A stretch of DNA of 64,000 bases from Effrenium voratum (GCA_963377175.1 CAUJNA010003816.1:1398041-1462040), one strand, 5' to 3'; numbered from the stretch's first letter, positions 37,205 through 46,853 are shown. The notes: generated by a model not told the origin, from the sequence alone. A program made the numbers and translations.

Positions 37205-40200
37205 CAAGCGAGCAAGCAAGCAAGCAAGCAAACAGGCACGCAGGCAAGCGAGCAAGCAAGCAAGCAAGCAGGCAGGCAGGCAAGCCAGCAGTCAGGCACA
37301 AGCGAGCAAGCAAGCAGGCAGGCAGGCAGGCAAGCAGTCAGTCAGGCAGGCAGGCAGGCAAGCAAGCAGGAAGCAAACAAACAAGCAAACAAAACACACA
37401 CAAACCTGCAAAAGACACTGCAAAAATGGAAGAGCAACCAGGGGTGATTGAGGAGGAGGAGGAGCAGGAGCAGAAGCAGGAGGGGAGGACGGAGTGTGAA
37501 AAGCCATGGTTGTGGTTTGGCTGCATGATTTTGGTGGTCATTGGTGCGCCTTAGCTCATTTGATCGTGATTCTCCTCACTCCCAGTGCCAAATAATCCCC
37601 ATGGACCGGGCTTTTGCAATACAGGAAGCAACTCTGCCTCCCAAACTCCTTGAAGCCAAAGACTCCACCGACTCTGCCGAAAAATCCCGCGCACGGATCC
37701 TGGGCACGGCGCCCCAGCGGTCCCGGGTGCGCACGGAGGGCAGCGCCGTGCTGCGGACCAGCCTCGGGGGACAAACTCGCATGTCCGACTCCACCCGCCC
37801 CAAACTGGTGATGGTCGTTTTGGGTTCCGATTGAAAACCAACAAAAAGGTTGGGGAACCTGCCTCTCGCTTGCGCCCACGGCCCCCCAGAGTAAAACGAG
37901 GGTCTCAGCTCCAATCGGGGCAACAACCAAAAAAAAAGAGCTCCCAGAGCGAAACCCCCAAATCACTTGGCGGGACAGCCCATTTGAGTGCTTTTGCTTG
38001 CAATTGCAACCCCTTTTTGCCACTTTGGGAGGTCCCAAATGGAACAGCCAGGCCGCGGGAGGTTCCCAACCCCCTTGATCCCACCCGCCGGGCGCCTGCT
38101 GGGCCACTGGGCCACTGGGCCCCGGGCCCATCGAAGAGCCGCAGCAACTTGGGCTCCGTGACCTCGCGCTTCGCCAGCAGCCGGCCCTCCCCTGTCGCGG
38201 CTCGTCGCGGAGTCGCCGCCAGCGAGTCGTTCCGGCGGAAGGACACAGTTTCCTTTCAGGGGACTTTCAGGTTCATTTCACGACGAGAAAAACCATCCCA
38301 TCCAACTGGTGGTTTCCTTGAAGGGGACCAAAGCCTAGGTTCACTCCCACATTCCCTGCTGAGCACCACCAGCAAGCCTTGCGTCCTGCAAGTCTTTTCC
38401 TAAAGGCTCATGACGGCAGCCTCAAAACAGCAAAGAGTGTTTGGATGAAGCTTCTCACAAGCCCCTATAGGGAGAGAGTCATTTTGGCTTCCCTTTCTTC
38501 AGCCAAACAAAAGGTCCACCATTCCAACATCTGCCAACCCCGAGGAAAAAGTTTGTTTTGTAGAAAGGTCTGGGTCCCCCTTTGGGGTTTCTGAACGATG
38601 GGTGATTTAGCACCCAGATCCCCAAAAAAAATATTTAACCCAATCCAAGTAAGTGTGTTGGGAAAACAAATGGATGGCACTCCCCTTACGGAGATAAGTC
38701 CTATCACGTACCCCTTGTCCTTGGCGCCTTGGCTCCAAGCGAAGGTTTAGAGCCCGGCTTGGTCCACTGGGGGGTAGGCGAATTCACCACCCGTTTTAGC
38801 CTATTTTAGTGGTTGGATTGGGATGTTCACTGGGGTTACCCGATTTTGACCCATGGCCACCTTGTGACACTCCCAGCCCCGATTCATCGAATCGATCCTC
38901 GCACCATGCACTCCACGGACCAGCTGGGCGGCAGCCGGAAGGTGCTGCGCAAGTGCTCCATGCCGTCCTTGGGTCGGTGGCTCGGTGGCCGGCTTCGGAT
39001 GGGGAAAGCGGGGGCCCTGGCTCTGAAAAAAACGGGGGGTCAGGGGACAACGGGGGAGAAAAAGGTTTCGCCCTTTATATAACTAACCTGCATTTGATCT
39101 TTTACTAGCTTCATTATGTTACCATGATCAAAGTCACCCGCAGTGGTGGGTTAAAGGGAAACAACCCCATTTTCTGACTTTGATAACCCCCAGAAACCGT
39201 CAAAATAACGAGCCCGGTTTTAATAAGTCCAAATAAATGAATTGAGGAATCCCCAAGCGAAGGACCATTGTCCTGGTGAGCACCTGGAAAAATATAAAGG
39301 TAGCATCTCAGCACACCGTGCGACAATTGTCGGAGGGGCAAAGGTTTTTGGGTGAGTCTTGTCCTATTTGCCTTGTCCCATGTTGTGAAGCACAGGGCCC
39401 AAGCTGGGGAGACTGGAGCAAATGGAAGACCAGAAGATTAGGGGATGAGCATCTTGCTGTTCATTTTTCTGCAAGTGCAGAAAAATGACCAAGCAGACGC
39501 AGTCAGCTTCGACTTCATGGGTTTATCTGGCAACCTTTCTGACGACCGCTCGGGACCCTGTCCTGCAGGTCACGGGCGAACACGGCGCCTGCGAAGCGGA
39601 ACGGGATGCTCTGCGGCCCCTTTGGCTGACCTGCTCCGATGGCCTGCCTTAGATTCAAAGCTCCAAGTCTTTGTGAGCCTTGGGCCTTTACCTAGGTCCT
39701 CCAGATTTGAGAGGTTAGAATAAGTTGGTACCAATTGTTTTTTCGGTAGTCGAAATTTTAGTAGGGAGCCCTCCCCCGAGAAGGGGCACTACTGGGGGAC
39801 CTAGTTACGGATGATGATGCAGCTCAAAGCTTGGAAAGTGAATAGGTAGCTCCGTCGTGCATTTTTTCCCCTATGGGAATCCAGCCCCTCCAAAGCGTCA
39901 ACAAAAACGCACAACAAAAGGAGCTTTAATAATAAAACAGCCACCCTCCCTCCCACAAACATGGCACCTGACAGGGGGTCCCTTTAAGAGGTCCCACAAA
40001 TGCTACGTTAGTGGGAGGAAGGGTAATCGGTTTCCTCGACAAGCATGACTAAATGTGGTGAAGTACCCAGCCCCAGTTGCGACCTGACATGTGGGGACAC
40101 CGGGAGACCATCGAGAGAGGCCTTAAGGCCCTGGCAGGAAATGCAAGAAACCCAAAGGGGGGCGGATTACACTACTACAAATTAACGGAAGGACCTCAAA

Positions 40201-40369
40201 AAACGGGGTCCCCGCACAAACGGAGTTTCCGCTAAAAACTGCTGGAGCTTCTCGGGTTCCATGTTAAACTGGGGGCTTGAAGGGAGGGGTTGGCATGGGT
40301 TGACATGGGCCTCGCCTGCGGGGCTGTCCATGACTCTCTCGCAGGCACGCCGCAAAGCAGAGTCGTCCC
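29192..40369 (-). CDS. Multi-exon gene with PARP (poly/mono-ADP-ribosyltransferase) catalytic domain
   Basis: Ordered minus-strand exons give the landmarks of a PARP catalytic domain: LPPSW (38.9 kb), FRAVRAVQIMNAGTW (37.0 kb), LFHGTS (33.6 kb), LFGAGVYFAESVSK (32.4 kb), ADEY (32.2 kb), GYVYYCEDRRPSA (31.0 kb), WHSVLGDR (30.4 kb) and TFREFIIYDNLQAFP (29.2 kb). In PARPs the HGTS His and the GxYF Tyr bind NAD+, and the REF-I-YD-Q-P block is the domain end. The exact subfamily is unclear. Position 3 of the H-Y-E triad seems to be the Glu of REFIIY or a replacement, which needs an alignment. Several introns use GC donors. Exons at 35.3 and 34.2 kb code for a Ser/Pro/Ala-rich insert between the domain start and HGTS. 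The gene may extend upstream (44.8-45.3 kb) and downstream of the last exon. Confidence 0.8.
29589..29990. repeat. (TC)n, (CA)n and (TA)n microsatellites
   Basis: TCTC run at 29601-29624, CACA run at 29930-29949 directly joined to TATA at 29950-29990. The sequence between shows no clear exon. Confidence 0.8.
30342..30411 (-). CDS. Exon of PARP domain (HSVLGDR)
   Basis: After GTGCCAG. It reads SVGGKASHERFRGQEWHSV then LGDR. HSVLGD is a hallmark of PARP catalytic domains. A GC donor after GATCGCC (phase 1) would join in frame to the last exon. Confidence 0.8.
30945..31015 (-). CDS. Exon of PARP domain (YVYYCEDRRP)
   Basis: Encodes GLGYVYYCEDRRPSARHLEE and TCLLKE, aligning with the PARP strand that precedes the HSVLGD loop (CRV-x-x-G-x-V-x-Y-x-D). 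Both splice sites are approximate. Confidence 0.7.
32170..32193 (-). CDS. 24-nt micro-exon of PARP domain
   Basis: ACCTCAG precedes and GTTGTG follows exactly eight codons, ADEYVKGK. Joined to the previous exon this gives SVSKADEY, the sequence found after the Tyr motif in PARPs (YFAxxxSKSxxY). Confidence 0.8.
32424..32467 (-). CDS. Exon of PARP domain with GAGVYFAES
   Basis: Only 44 bases between the acceptor GAGTAG and the donor AAG|GCCCGG (GC type). The reading LFGAGVYFAESVSK contains the NAD+-binding Tyr of PARPs. Phase matches both neighbours. Confidence 0.85.
33591..33678 (-). CDS. Exon of PARP domain with HGTS motif
   Basis: Reads VWLFHGTSHDAAEGITTDDF then DLTKANPSG. The His of HGTS contacts NAD+ in PARPs. 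The end TCAG|GCGCC is a GC donor in phase 1; it joins GCCTCTTC at 32467 to give PSGLFGAGVYF in frame, a good match to the PARP fold. Confidence 0.85.
34145..34240 (-). CDS. Exon of PARP gene
   Basis: Encodes LNPAAFGAEVNAAEPLVPA and NDSRRSQFG. The donor GGAG|GTTCC is clear; the acceptor is uncertain (AATCTCAG or a site closer in). Confidence 0.5.
35224..35387 (-). CDS. Exon of PARP gene (Ser/Pro-rich insert)
   Basis: Excellent acceptor CCTTTCCAG and donor AAG|GTCGAG bound 164 bases. It encodes SLPPSAPLGSGSES, FWRDRLNGELLTAELT and HPEAGETCK. Confidence 0.65.
36186..36292. repeat. C-rich repeat (CCCCTCA / CCCCCCA)
   Basis: About 100 bases of C-rich short repeats with only A, T and few G. The minus strand could form G-quadruplexes. 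Confidence 0.8.
36478..36510. repeat. (AAG)n microsatellite with shared flanks
   Basis: GAAGAAG run preceded by GCTGTAAAAAGATAA and followed by CAAGTCTTATTGTGATGAACAAAT. The same arrangement occurs at 46538-46605, so the repeat is the tail or core of a dispersed element. Confidence 0.75.
36915..37010 (-). CDS. Exon of PARP catalytic domain (RI-N-W-Y helix)
   Basis: Reads RSFRAVRAVQIMNAGTWSSY followed by ARRPVVR. PARP catalytic domains start with a helix of form V-x-R-I-Q-N-x-x-L-W-x-x-Y, which this matches loosely. It lies directly beside the (AAGC)n array. Confidence 0.55.
37105..37385. repeat. (AAGC)n microsatellite with AGGC variants
   Basis: About 280 bases of CAAG units degrading to CAGG and then CAAA. 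The 4-bp period leaves all frames open and creates artificial Cys-Leu-Leu-Ala or Ala-Ser-Lys-Gln strings. Confidence 0.95.
37690..37770 (-). CDS. Exon of PARP gene region
   Basis: G/C-rich open island reading LVRSTALPSVRTRDRWGAVP. Neither boundary was fixed and no domain was recognised. Confidence 0.4.
38125..38252 (-). CDS. Exon of PARP gene region
   Basis: After CTGAAAG. It encodes ETVSFRRNDSLAATPRR, then LLAKREVTEPKLLRLFDGP, with mainly G/C third positions. The donor is not certain. No known domain was recognised. Confidence 0.5.
38905..38967 (-). CDS. Exon, start of PARP catalytic region
   Basis: Sixty-three bases, 21 codons, between CCCAAG and ATG|GTGCGA. The reading DGMEHLRSTFRLPPSWSVEC includes LPPSW, which resembles the LPxxW that opens the catalytic domain in many PARPs. 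Confidence 0.55.
39692..39804 (-). mobile_element. Small inverted-repeat element, family A, copy 2
   Basis: Best copy: 113 bp with 13-bp terminal inverted repeats CTAGGTCCTCCAG and CTGGGGGACCTAG (one mismatch). On the minus strand it starts CTAG|GTCCCCC and ends GACCTAG, so it carries potential GT and AG splice ends. Confidence 0.75.
40305..40369 (-). CDS. Exon (probable upstream part of PARP gene)
   Basis: Strong acceptor CTTTTTTTCAG and a GT donor (CAT|GTCAAC) bound 65 bases encoding DDSALRRACERVMDSPAGEAH. Attribution to the PARP gene is by position and strand only. Confidence 0.55.
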
Positions 40370-41728
40370 CTGAAAAAAAGAAAACGCCGGAGAACCCGAG
40401 GCGGGAGATTGTTGAGTGATTACCTTCATCAAATGATTTTCTAGAAACTCTCAAAAACACAACTTGACCGGGCCAGCAAGGCTACCCCCCATGAAGCCTC
40501 ATGCACTAAATAACTCCTGACCCTAAATAAAGCTAAGCTAATTCCCACTGATGCAAAAGTTCTTGGCCCAATACTACTTTAGAATTGGCCCAATCTATTC
40601 CCCCCAAAGCAAAATAAGAATAAACAACATGCCCAATACTATTTCAAAAGTGGCCCAATTCTAGATAAAGTAATACTGAAACAACAAAACAGAGCCCAAC
40701 ACTAAACACATTCTAAGCCTTTCCTGACCCTGATTTTCCTCCTTAACTTTATTTAGGGTCTTTCAGGGGGAGCCTATTTATTATTCAGAGGCGGACATTT
40801 GGGGGTGGTTTCCCGTTTACCCTCCACAAGATCCAGGGGGTCGAATCCCAAGCCACCAATCCAAACCATCAACTAAGCAAGCCTCGAGCGCATGTTTACT
40901 GTATCCGCGTTGAACCCCGACATAGTTTCGTGCAAAGAAAAACCTCGTGGGTGACGATGGAAGGGAAAGGAAGCTGACAAAAGCGGAGCCACGTGCTGCA
41001 GATTCCAAGGATACCAAAGCCTACGGTTTGGATCCCAACGGTGAAGTCGCTCTTTTTACCCCCCCCCCCACCCGCTCGCCAGAAAATATGCAGCTGGGGT
41101 GCTGATACAGGGACATGTGCCAGGGTGCCATTTTGGGGTTAGCAATTTTTTGAGCCACAGCCATATGAGATTTTAGGGGCTAGCCAACTGTGACCTTCCC
41201 TGTTGCGGTTGGCTTTGTTTAGTGTCCCCTGCACCCTACAACTGAGGTCCGGCCAACTATGGTAAAACTGTCTCCTCACCCCCTACAGCTGTGGCAACTA
41301 TGTCCCAAAATATACACGCTGGTAAAAAGCCTACAAGTGACCTATTTATTGTTTGGCGAACTGTGGTACAATTGTCTGGACAGGAAATAGTTGCAACTCC
41401 AAAGGAAACCGCTTTTCATAGACCCGGGGCCCAGGGCTTGAGGGTAAGTATTGGCACCCGATGTTGTTCTTGGGTTTGTTTTTCGGGGAGGGTAAGCCTT
41501 TTAGGTTGCCTTCAGGGAATCCAACAAAGAGTGAAATCCATTGGGGTCCGAATCCCTATTTGACACAGACAACCGTTCAAAACCAAAAATGCTGGTGACT
41601 GGGCTGCCCTCAGATCCCCCGCCAAAAGTTTAACTTTTGGTAAGTAGAATGGAAACCGCCACTAAACGCTAAAAAGCCAAAAGGCTAAGGAACCGGATGG
41701 CTGGGAGCCACCAAGGTAACTGGGACCC

Positions 41729-41838
41729 CTAGGTCCTGCATTAGAGGGCATAGAATAAGGGTACCAACTTTTCTCGGCAGTCCATTTCAGCAAACACCCC
41801 AAAAAATGTTGGTAAAAGGACACTACTGGGGGACCTAG
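41729..41838 (-). mobile_element. Small inverted-repeat element, family A, copy 3
   Basis: 110 bp; starts CTAGGTCC and ends CTGGGGGACCTAG, with the family core between. Confidence 0.7.
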
Positions 41839-42044
41839 CCTATGAACCTGCTTCCTGGGTCAGCGCCGCCGCCTCCCGCCTCGCGCCAGCGCAGCACGGA
41901 GCTGCTGCTGGAGCGCCAACAGCTCCGGCGGCAGCAGCGCTGCCTCATGTTTTGTTTTTTAAACGTGTCTGGAGAGCTTCTGTTGGCTTTGGGCGGGTGA
42001 AAACATGTGATTTACAAACGCAGCTTCATTGCAACATACGAACA

Positions 42045-42100
42045 TGAATATGTATATATATATATGTATACATATATATATATATATATATTTATGCACA
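42045..42100. repeat. (TA)n microsatellite
   Basis: TATATA tract with GTATACA interruptions. Confidence 0.85.
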
Positions 42101-42299
42101 TACACATGGGTGCTCACCCCCCCCCATGGTCCACCCCTAGATTGCTGGATCCACTCCCAGAGTGTTGAATGAAACACTTCACACTGTGCACATCCATAAA
42201 CTTGGGCTCCTGCTGTTTGAATCACAAATCGGCTTGTCAAAACAATGGACTTCTCACCACATTCTGATTCCAAGGGTGCCTTTCTTAGAAGCATAAAGT

Positions 42300-42645
42300 G
42301 CTGAGACTTAAAGGCTGCAATCATAGAAAGCTCTTCATAGAACTGCAATCAAGTCATAGAAACCGTTTTTCGAACTACAACCCAAACCATAGAAAGTCAA
42401 GCTGCGCCCAAAATCATAGAAAGTGTTTCCAGAACCGCAACCTCAGTCATAGAAATTGTTTATGGAATTTCAACCAAAGCCATCGAAAGCTCCTCATAGA
42501 ACTGCAACGTAAATCACACAAAGCGTTTTCTAGGACTGCGGCCTAAATATCAGAAATTGCTTTATAGAACTGCAACCTAAACCATAGAAAGTGTGTTCAA
42601 GAACTGCGACCTAAATCATAGGAATTGTTTTGTCGAATTGCAACC
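42300..42645. repeat. About 42-bp tandem repeat, eight copies
   Basis: Unit of form CATAGAAAGYGTTTTTC..GAACTGCAACCYAAAT recurs about every 40-43 bp with 15-25% divergence. Confidence 0.85.
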
Positions 42646-43334
42646 AACAATCCAGCAGCCCAAACAACCAAAAACACAGCAGCCCAACAGCAACAGCTCA
42701 GCAACGTTTCCTTGCACAACACCTCCCGCATGGTGTCCGCTGTCCCTCCTGCGAAATGCGCTAGGGTGTGGTACAAACAATTGTTGTCTGGGCATTTCGA
42801 GGAGGTCCATGCCAAGGCCGCGAACAAACTCCTGACAAAAAGGCGGATGGTGACAATACGGCAACTTTGAGCGAACAAAAATCCTTCGTGTTGCAGGCGC
42901 AGTGCGACCTCCCATTGATCCATGCGGGACAGGTGCTTGGCCCGCTTGGTTGGCTTGGCCACCCAGAAAACACGAAAGACAAGCCTTCGCAAGTGAAATT
43001 TGCAGCTCAGGTGCCGCACGGAGTTTGGGCTACCAGATAATCGAGCAACGACTGCCTTCTCCGGAAACATGTTGACGGCCTTCCCGACAAGGGAACGCGC
43101 CGCTGGCGTGTTCCAGGAGAGGGGGAAGGACTGGGCTGTCGGTGAACCCATGGAGGCAACCTCCTTCTCCAAGAAGCAGACGAAGTCCTGCGAGAGAGAA
43201 GTGCCACGAAAGAGATTGCACCAAAACGTGCTTATTTCCCAGAATATGCCTCCGCGGCATTGTGGCCAAGCACTTTGGTGAACTCCGCCACCAAGAGAGA
43301 GGCACGGGGAGTTCGTGACAGGATCGGCGGCCAT
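42597..43334 (-). CDS. Open frame with OTU-protease-like motif
   Basis: A 245-codon open frame. Near its end CPDNNCLYHTLAHFAGGT resembles the catalytic Cys region of OTU deubiquitinases (DGNCLFxAL), followed by a helix-like TADTMREVLCKETL. The catalytic His and Asp regions are not visible, and a hydrophobic Cys/Val/Leu-rich tail follows. Other frames are also partly open, so it may be one exon, a transposon relic or chance. The 42-bp tandem repeat starts directly beyond its end. Confidence 0.35.
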   Translation of the reverse strand: MAADPVTNSPCLSLGGGVHQSAWPQCRGGIFWEISTFWCNLFRGTSLSQDFVCFLEKEVASMGSPTAQSFPLSWNTPAARSLVGKAVNMFPEKAVVARLSGSPNSVRHLSCKFHLRRLVFRVFWVAKPTKRAKHLSRMDQWEVALRLQHEGFLFAQSCRIVTIRLFVRSLFAALAWTSSKCPDNNCLYHTLAHFAGGTADTMREVLCKETLLSCCCWAAVFLVVWAAGLLVAIRQNNSYDLGRSS

Positions 43335-44042
43335 CTTACTGGGGCGGGAAGGAGATAGTGTCAGGTCAGGGTTGCTGTTAGAAATGTACTGAAGTGGAGC
43401 CGTTGCATCACCAAAAATGAGCCTTCGACCAAAACTTGAACCTTATCTCTGCGAAGCGTGTTGAACCTTTTTCTTTTCTGCAGCTGACAAGCAGTCTCAG
43501 CCAGGGTCTTGGTTCCATTCGCTTCCCCTTCAGCGATTTCGAGCACAAAGTCCTTTTCATTTGTCCCTCTCAGCATTTTGCGCCCTTAGAAGCAGAAAGT
43601 GATGAGAGGGTACCTAAAAACAACCTAGCTGGAGAGCAAAAAAGGGTACCTACCAAACCTCAAAACCGGGTCTCAGACCCAAAAAAGCATAGCAGAAAGG
43701 GTCGAGAAGGTACCTAAGAAAAACATTAAAAACTTAGACTAGATACCCGGGCCAGCCCAGGAATCCTTGAAACTAGGTTTTTCAGGGTGGTTACGCTCTC
43801 AGCAATTTCTGCCAGCTAGGATTTTTCGGTATCCTCTCAGCATTTCCTGCCCCCAATCACACAACCTCCTGCAAATGTTTGCATTAATGGTTTGACAAAC
43901 AACGCAAAGCATCTACTTCCTGAGACAGAGCCAAAAGGCAAATCATCTGCTAGCAAGGCAAATCATCTGCTTTCTGAGACACTGCGACATCCCTTTTGCC
44001 TTCTTCGACATCTCCTCAGAACCTGACGCGTCTCAACACATA

Positions 44043-44136
44043 CGAAAACACTGTGAGAAAACACTGTGAGAAAACACTGTGAGAAAACACTGTGAGAAAA
44101 CACTGTGAGAAAACACTGTGAGAAAACACTGTAATG
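44043..44136. repeat. 13-bp tandem repeat GAAAACACTGTGA, seven copies
   Basis: Perfect or near-perfect copies of GAAAACACTGTGA, followed by an inverted CAGTGTTTATTGC / GCAATTTACAGTG region. Confidence 0.9.
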
Positions 44137-44194
44137 TACAGTGTTTATTGCAATTTACAGTGTGTTATTGCACACCACATTCTAAATGTGACCA

Positions 44195-44465
44195 TATCGA
44201 TATATATATATATATATATATGCTAAGACCCCCTCCCAATACCAAGGTTTTTTGCTTTATTTGACTTGTGGGGCAAATGATGGATGCTGTGCAGGGCAGA
44301 TGCAGAGGTGACTTCCGGCAACCAATTGGACAGTTTATCATGAACTCATTGCTGTTGTTTTTTGTGAATAGTACCACAAACGACATGTAACCATATATAT
44401 ATATATGTATATGTATATATATATATATGTTTACAGATATATATATATATATATATATATGTGTG
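44195..44465. repeat. (TA)n microsatellites
   Basis: Three separate TATATA tracts (about 44200-44221, 44393-44428, 44436-44461). Confidence 0.85.
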
Positions 44466-44744
44466 AAACCGTCTGTGTCTGTGTGTCTGGGTGAGTAGGT
44501 CTATACAAAGTCTATACATGTGACTGAATCTGGACATCGGTGAGTGTGCGTGTTTTTGAATGCCACGCGAGTTCTCAAAAGAGCACCTGATGCTTACTTC
44601 CCTCGCCTTGCCAACCCTTGGCATGCGCTTGCCAAATGCTGACTGCTTTTTGCAGCCCACCGCTGAAAAATGGAACAGAACCACACACACACACCGCCAA
44701 AAAAAAACCTAAAACCCAAACCAACCACGGTGAGGTCGCCGTCC

Positions 44745-44871
44745 CTTCGAATGCCCCAAAGCCTCCGACTTTCTCCGACTGCCAAGCTGCCGGCACCTCC
44801 CGGCCCAGAGCCGCCACCAGACCGGCGGTCTGCGCCAGAACTTGGCCCCGCCTCGGTTCGCCGCTTCGTCG
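44745..44871 (-). CDS. Exon-like island after an introner-type intron
   Basis: Starts directly after AAATGGAAG, the end of an inverted-repeat element (44872-44969). Phase 0 reads RRSGEPRRGQVLAQTAGL and VAALGREVPAAWQSEK, with high G/C at third positions. Function not recognised. Confidence 0.5.
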
Positions 44872-44969
44872 CTTCCATTTGGTTGAGACCCCTGGGAGAA
44901 AAATTATGTCCAGCGATAATCTCCTTTTGAAACCAAGGGAGAACCAGAAATATCTTAGGCAAATGGAAG
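44872..44969 (-). mobile_element. Introner-like element, family C, copy 2
   Basis: 98 bp with perfect 10-bp inverted ends CTTCCATTTG and CAAATGGAAG. Interior ATGTCCAGCGATAATC and TTGAAACCAAGG is shared with the other copies. Minus-strand splicing GC...AG would remove all but 9 bp and keep phase 0. Confidence 0.75.
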
Positions 44970-45035
44970 GTTGTACAGCGGAGCCGCAGCTTGCAGCTTG
45001 GCGCAACGAGACAAGTTTCTCGGCCTTTCCGGGTT
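44961..45035 (-). CDS. Exon-like island before an introner-type intron
   Basis: Phase 0 reads AKLQAAAPLYN followed by LPF, the last three codons being the outer 9 bp of the inserted element. The donor is TTT|GCCTAAG. It stays open across the join to 44871. Confidence 0.45.
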
Positions 45036-45224
45036 TTCGGATCCAAAAAAACTCCCCAGCTTGCGGACAAGTTCGGATTTTCCAGGTGACCCCTACGTGA
45101 AGGTGATGGTTGGAGCACTGGGCTGTGTTCGGGAATTCGGGTACACCTTCCCACGGAACCGGTCCAAACCAGCAAGCACAGCACGGCTGTGGAAAATCCA
45201 TCCCTGTGGATCGATCTGATCCAC

Positions 45225-45340
45225 TTCCCAACGAAACCCCAACTGCGCAACTTGGGGGCTTGGGGCCGCGGCTCGGGGCCCACGTGCTGCAGCCAACTCT
45301 GCGCAGCGGGGCCCACCTGCACGTGAAGCTGCGAAGTCTG
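45225..45340 (-). CDS. Exon-like island
   Basis: Good acceptor GTTTGTTTCAG, then TSQLHVQVGPAAQSWLQHVG and PEPRPQAPKLRSW with mostly G/C third positions. No domain recognised. It could be upstream sequence of the PARP gene. Confidence 0.45.
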
Positions 45341-45989
45341 AAACAAACACCGCCTGTCCGTGCCCCTTTTTTTTTCGAGGCAACCCGTTTGGGTTTTGGT
45401 TCAAAGGAGGTCCAAAATGAAACCCGCCCTTTTGAGGTTCCACATATGAGCCCATGTCAAAATAGGAGATCCCCCACATAAAATGGTCGACAAACTCCAG
45501 GCAGATCTGGAGGAAACCTTGGTTTGTTTGGCGGATTCCGTTGGGAAATGCATTCCCTGTGCGCATACTTTAAAAAAAAAAAGAAGGATATGGGCGCGCG
45601 GGGAGCGCGCCAAAACATCTCATGACAGGCCAGGCGCACAAGCTCCTCCGAGCCCCAGGAGCTGAAAGAACCCGAAGGGGCGTTCGTAGGACGAGCTCGG
45701 TGAAGTGGCCCCAAGTTTTCAAGAAGAACCTCTCAAATGCCCAGCGACTCAGTGGCCAGGAGAGGGAGGGGCATCCTACAAACAGGGGGAGACAGGGGCG
45801 GAGTCCGGGCAACTGGGTCCAACTTCCAGGTGTTCTTTGGCCAGGCCCTGAATGGCCGAGCTCGGAGCCTCGGAGCACCTCGCCCGCGCGCGCTCTCTTT
45901 TTTCCGGCTGAGGCGCGGCTGGAGCGTTCAGCGGTCGCTGGAGAGCTCGGAATCGGAATCGGAATCGGAGGCATTGGATGCAAAGACCT

Positions 45990-46537
45990 AGGACCCAGAC
46001 AAGCCGCTCACCGCTGGTTGGGGTGTTGGCTGGCGGATTGGATAGATGTTGGAGTTGTTGGTTTGTATGTTTTTCTCCGCAAGAACGGGGGATAGGCGAT
46101 AAAATCCACCAACGCAAAATGTGAAGCATGCGCCCGGGGAATATCCGACACTACACTTGAAACGCAGGGAATATCCGACCTGCCTGGCAATTCAACCCAA
46201 GACAGTTTGGTTTCCGAAGCAAGCACCACGGGATCAATCTCTCTGCCCAATGAGGCATTGAAAGTCATTCCATCAGCCTTGGTTGGGAGGATGCAGCAAT
46301 CACTGGCTCTTCAGTTTTTTTGGGCACACTCACGCACGGCGGGCTCATGGGTTCATGCTGCTTTTTGGGGGAAAGCCATAGTTGCACCAATCCACACCCA
46401 GACCAAACGGGGTCTGGCTTCCTTGGGATAAGGCCCGTGAAGCCAGCGAGTAGCTGGTGACTCCGCGCCGTTGAGCAAACACTCGAATAGAAAATCTTCA
46501 GATCCCTGCGCAATCGCAAACGTATAACTTACAAGCT
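45990..46537. other. Stretch without a clear gene
   Basis: Left flank of the retrotransposon. Open frames exist on both strands, but none has a conserved motif or paired splice sites. Repeated GAATCG at 45950-45968 is a short tandem. Confidence 0.3.
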
Positions 46538-46605
46538 GCTATAAAAAGAAAATAAGAAGAAGAAGAAGAAGAAGAATCAAGTCTAATTTGTGTTGAACAA
46601 ATGGC
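46538..46605. repeat. (AAG)n repeat element, second copy
   Basis: GCTATAAAAAGAAAATAAG(AAG)n TCAAGTCTAATTTGTGTTGAACAAAT, homologous to 36468-36532. Confidence 0.7.
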
Positions 46606-46759
46606 CATGGGTCAAAATCCCGTAATCCCAGCGAAAGTCCCAATCCCAACTAAAATAGACTAAAAAGGGTGGTGCGCCTACCCCAAAATGGGATGCCATT
46701 GGTTTTGACCCACAGCCAAATGGTAACATGGATGAACCATCATATGAAAATAGTACATT

Positions 46760-46764
46760 CTAAC
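46760..46764. repeat. Target-site duplication, left copy (CTAAC)
   Basis: CTAAC directly precedes the left terminal repeat and recurs directly after the right one. A 5-bp duplication is typical of copia-type integrases. Confidence 0.85.
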
Positions 46765-46853
46765 CCCTGATGTTTGAGTTGCGGATGAAATCACTGGGCA
46801 TGGATAGCCCCTTTTTGGCCGAAGAAGGAAAATAGCCTGCAGTTAGTTGAGTG
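46765..46853 (+). repeat. 5' long terminal repeat (89 bp)
   Basis: Identical over 89 bp to 55444-55532. It starts CCCTGATG and ends TTGAGTG, so it lacks the usual TG...CA ends. The limits are fixed by the flanking CTAAC duplication and by the primer-binding site that starts at the next base. Copia LTRs are commonly several hundred bp, so this is unusually short. No TATA box or polyadenylation signal is obvious within it. Confidence 0.9.

Noticed and set aside
36953..37554. Long open frames on both strands across 37.0-37.5 kb (Ala-Ser-Lys-Gln or Cys-Leu-Leu-Ala strings)
   Set aside because: Produced by the (AAGC)n microsatellite, whose 4-bp period avoids stops in every frame.
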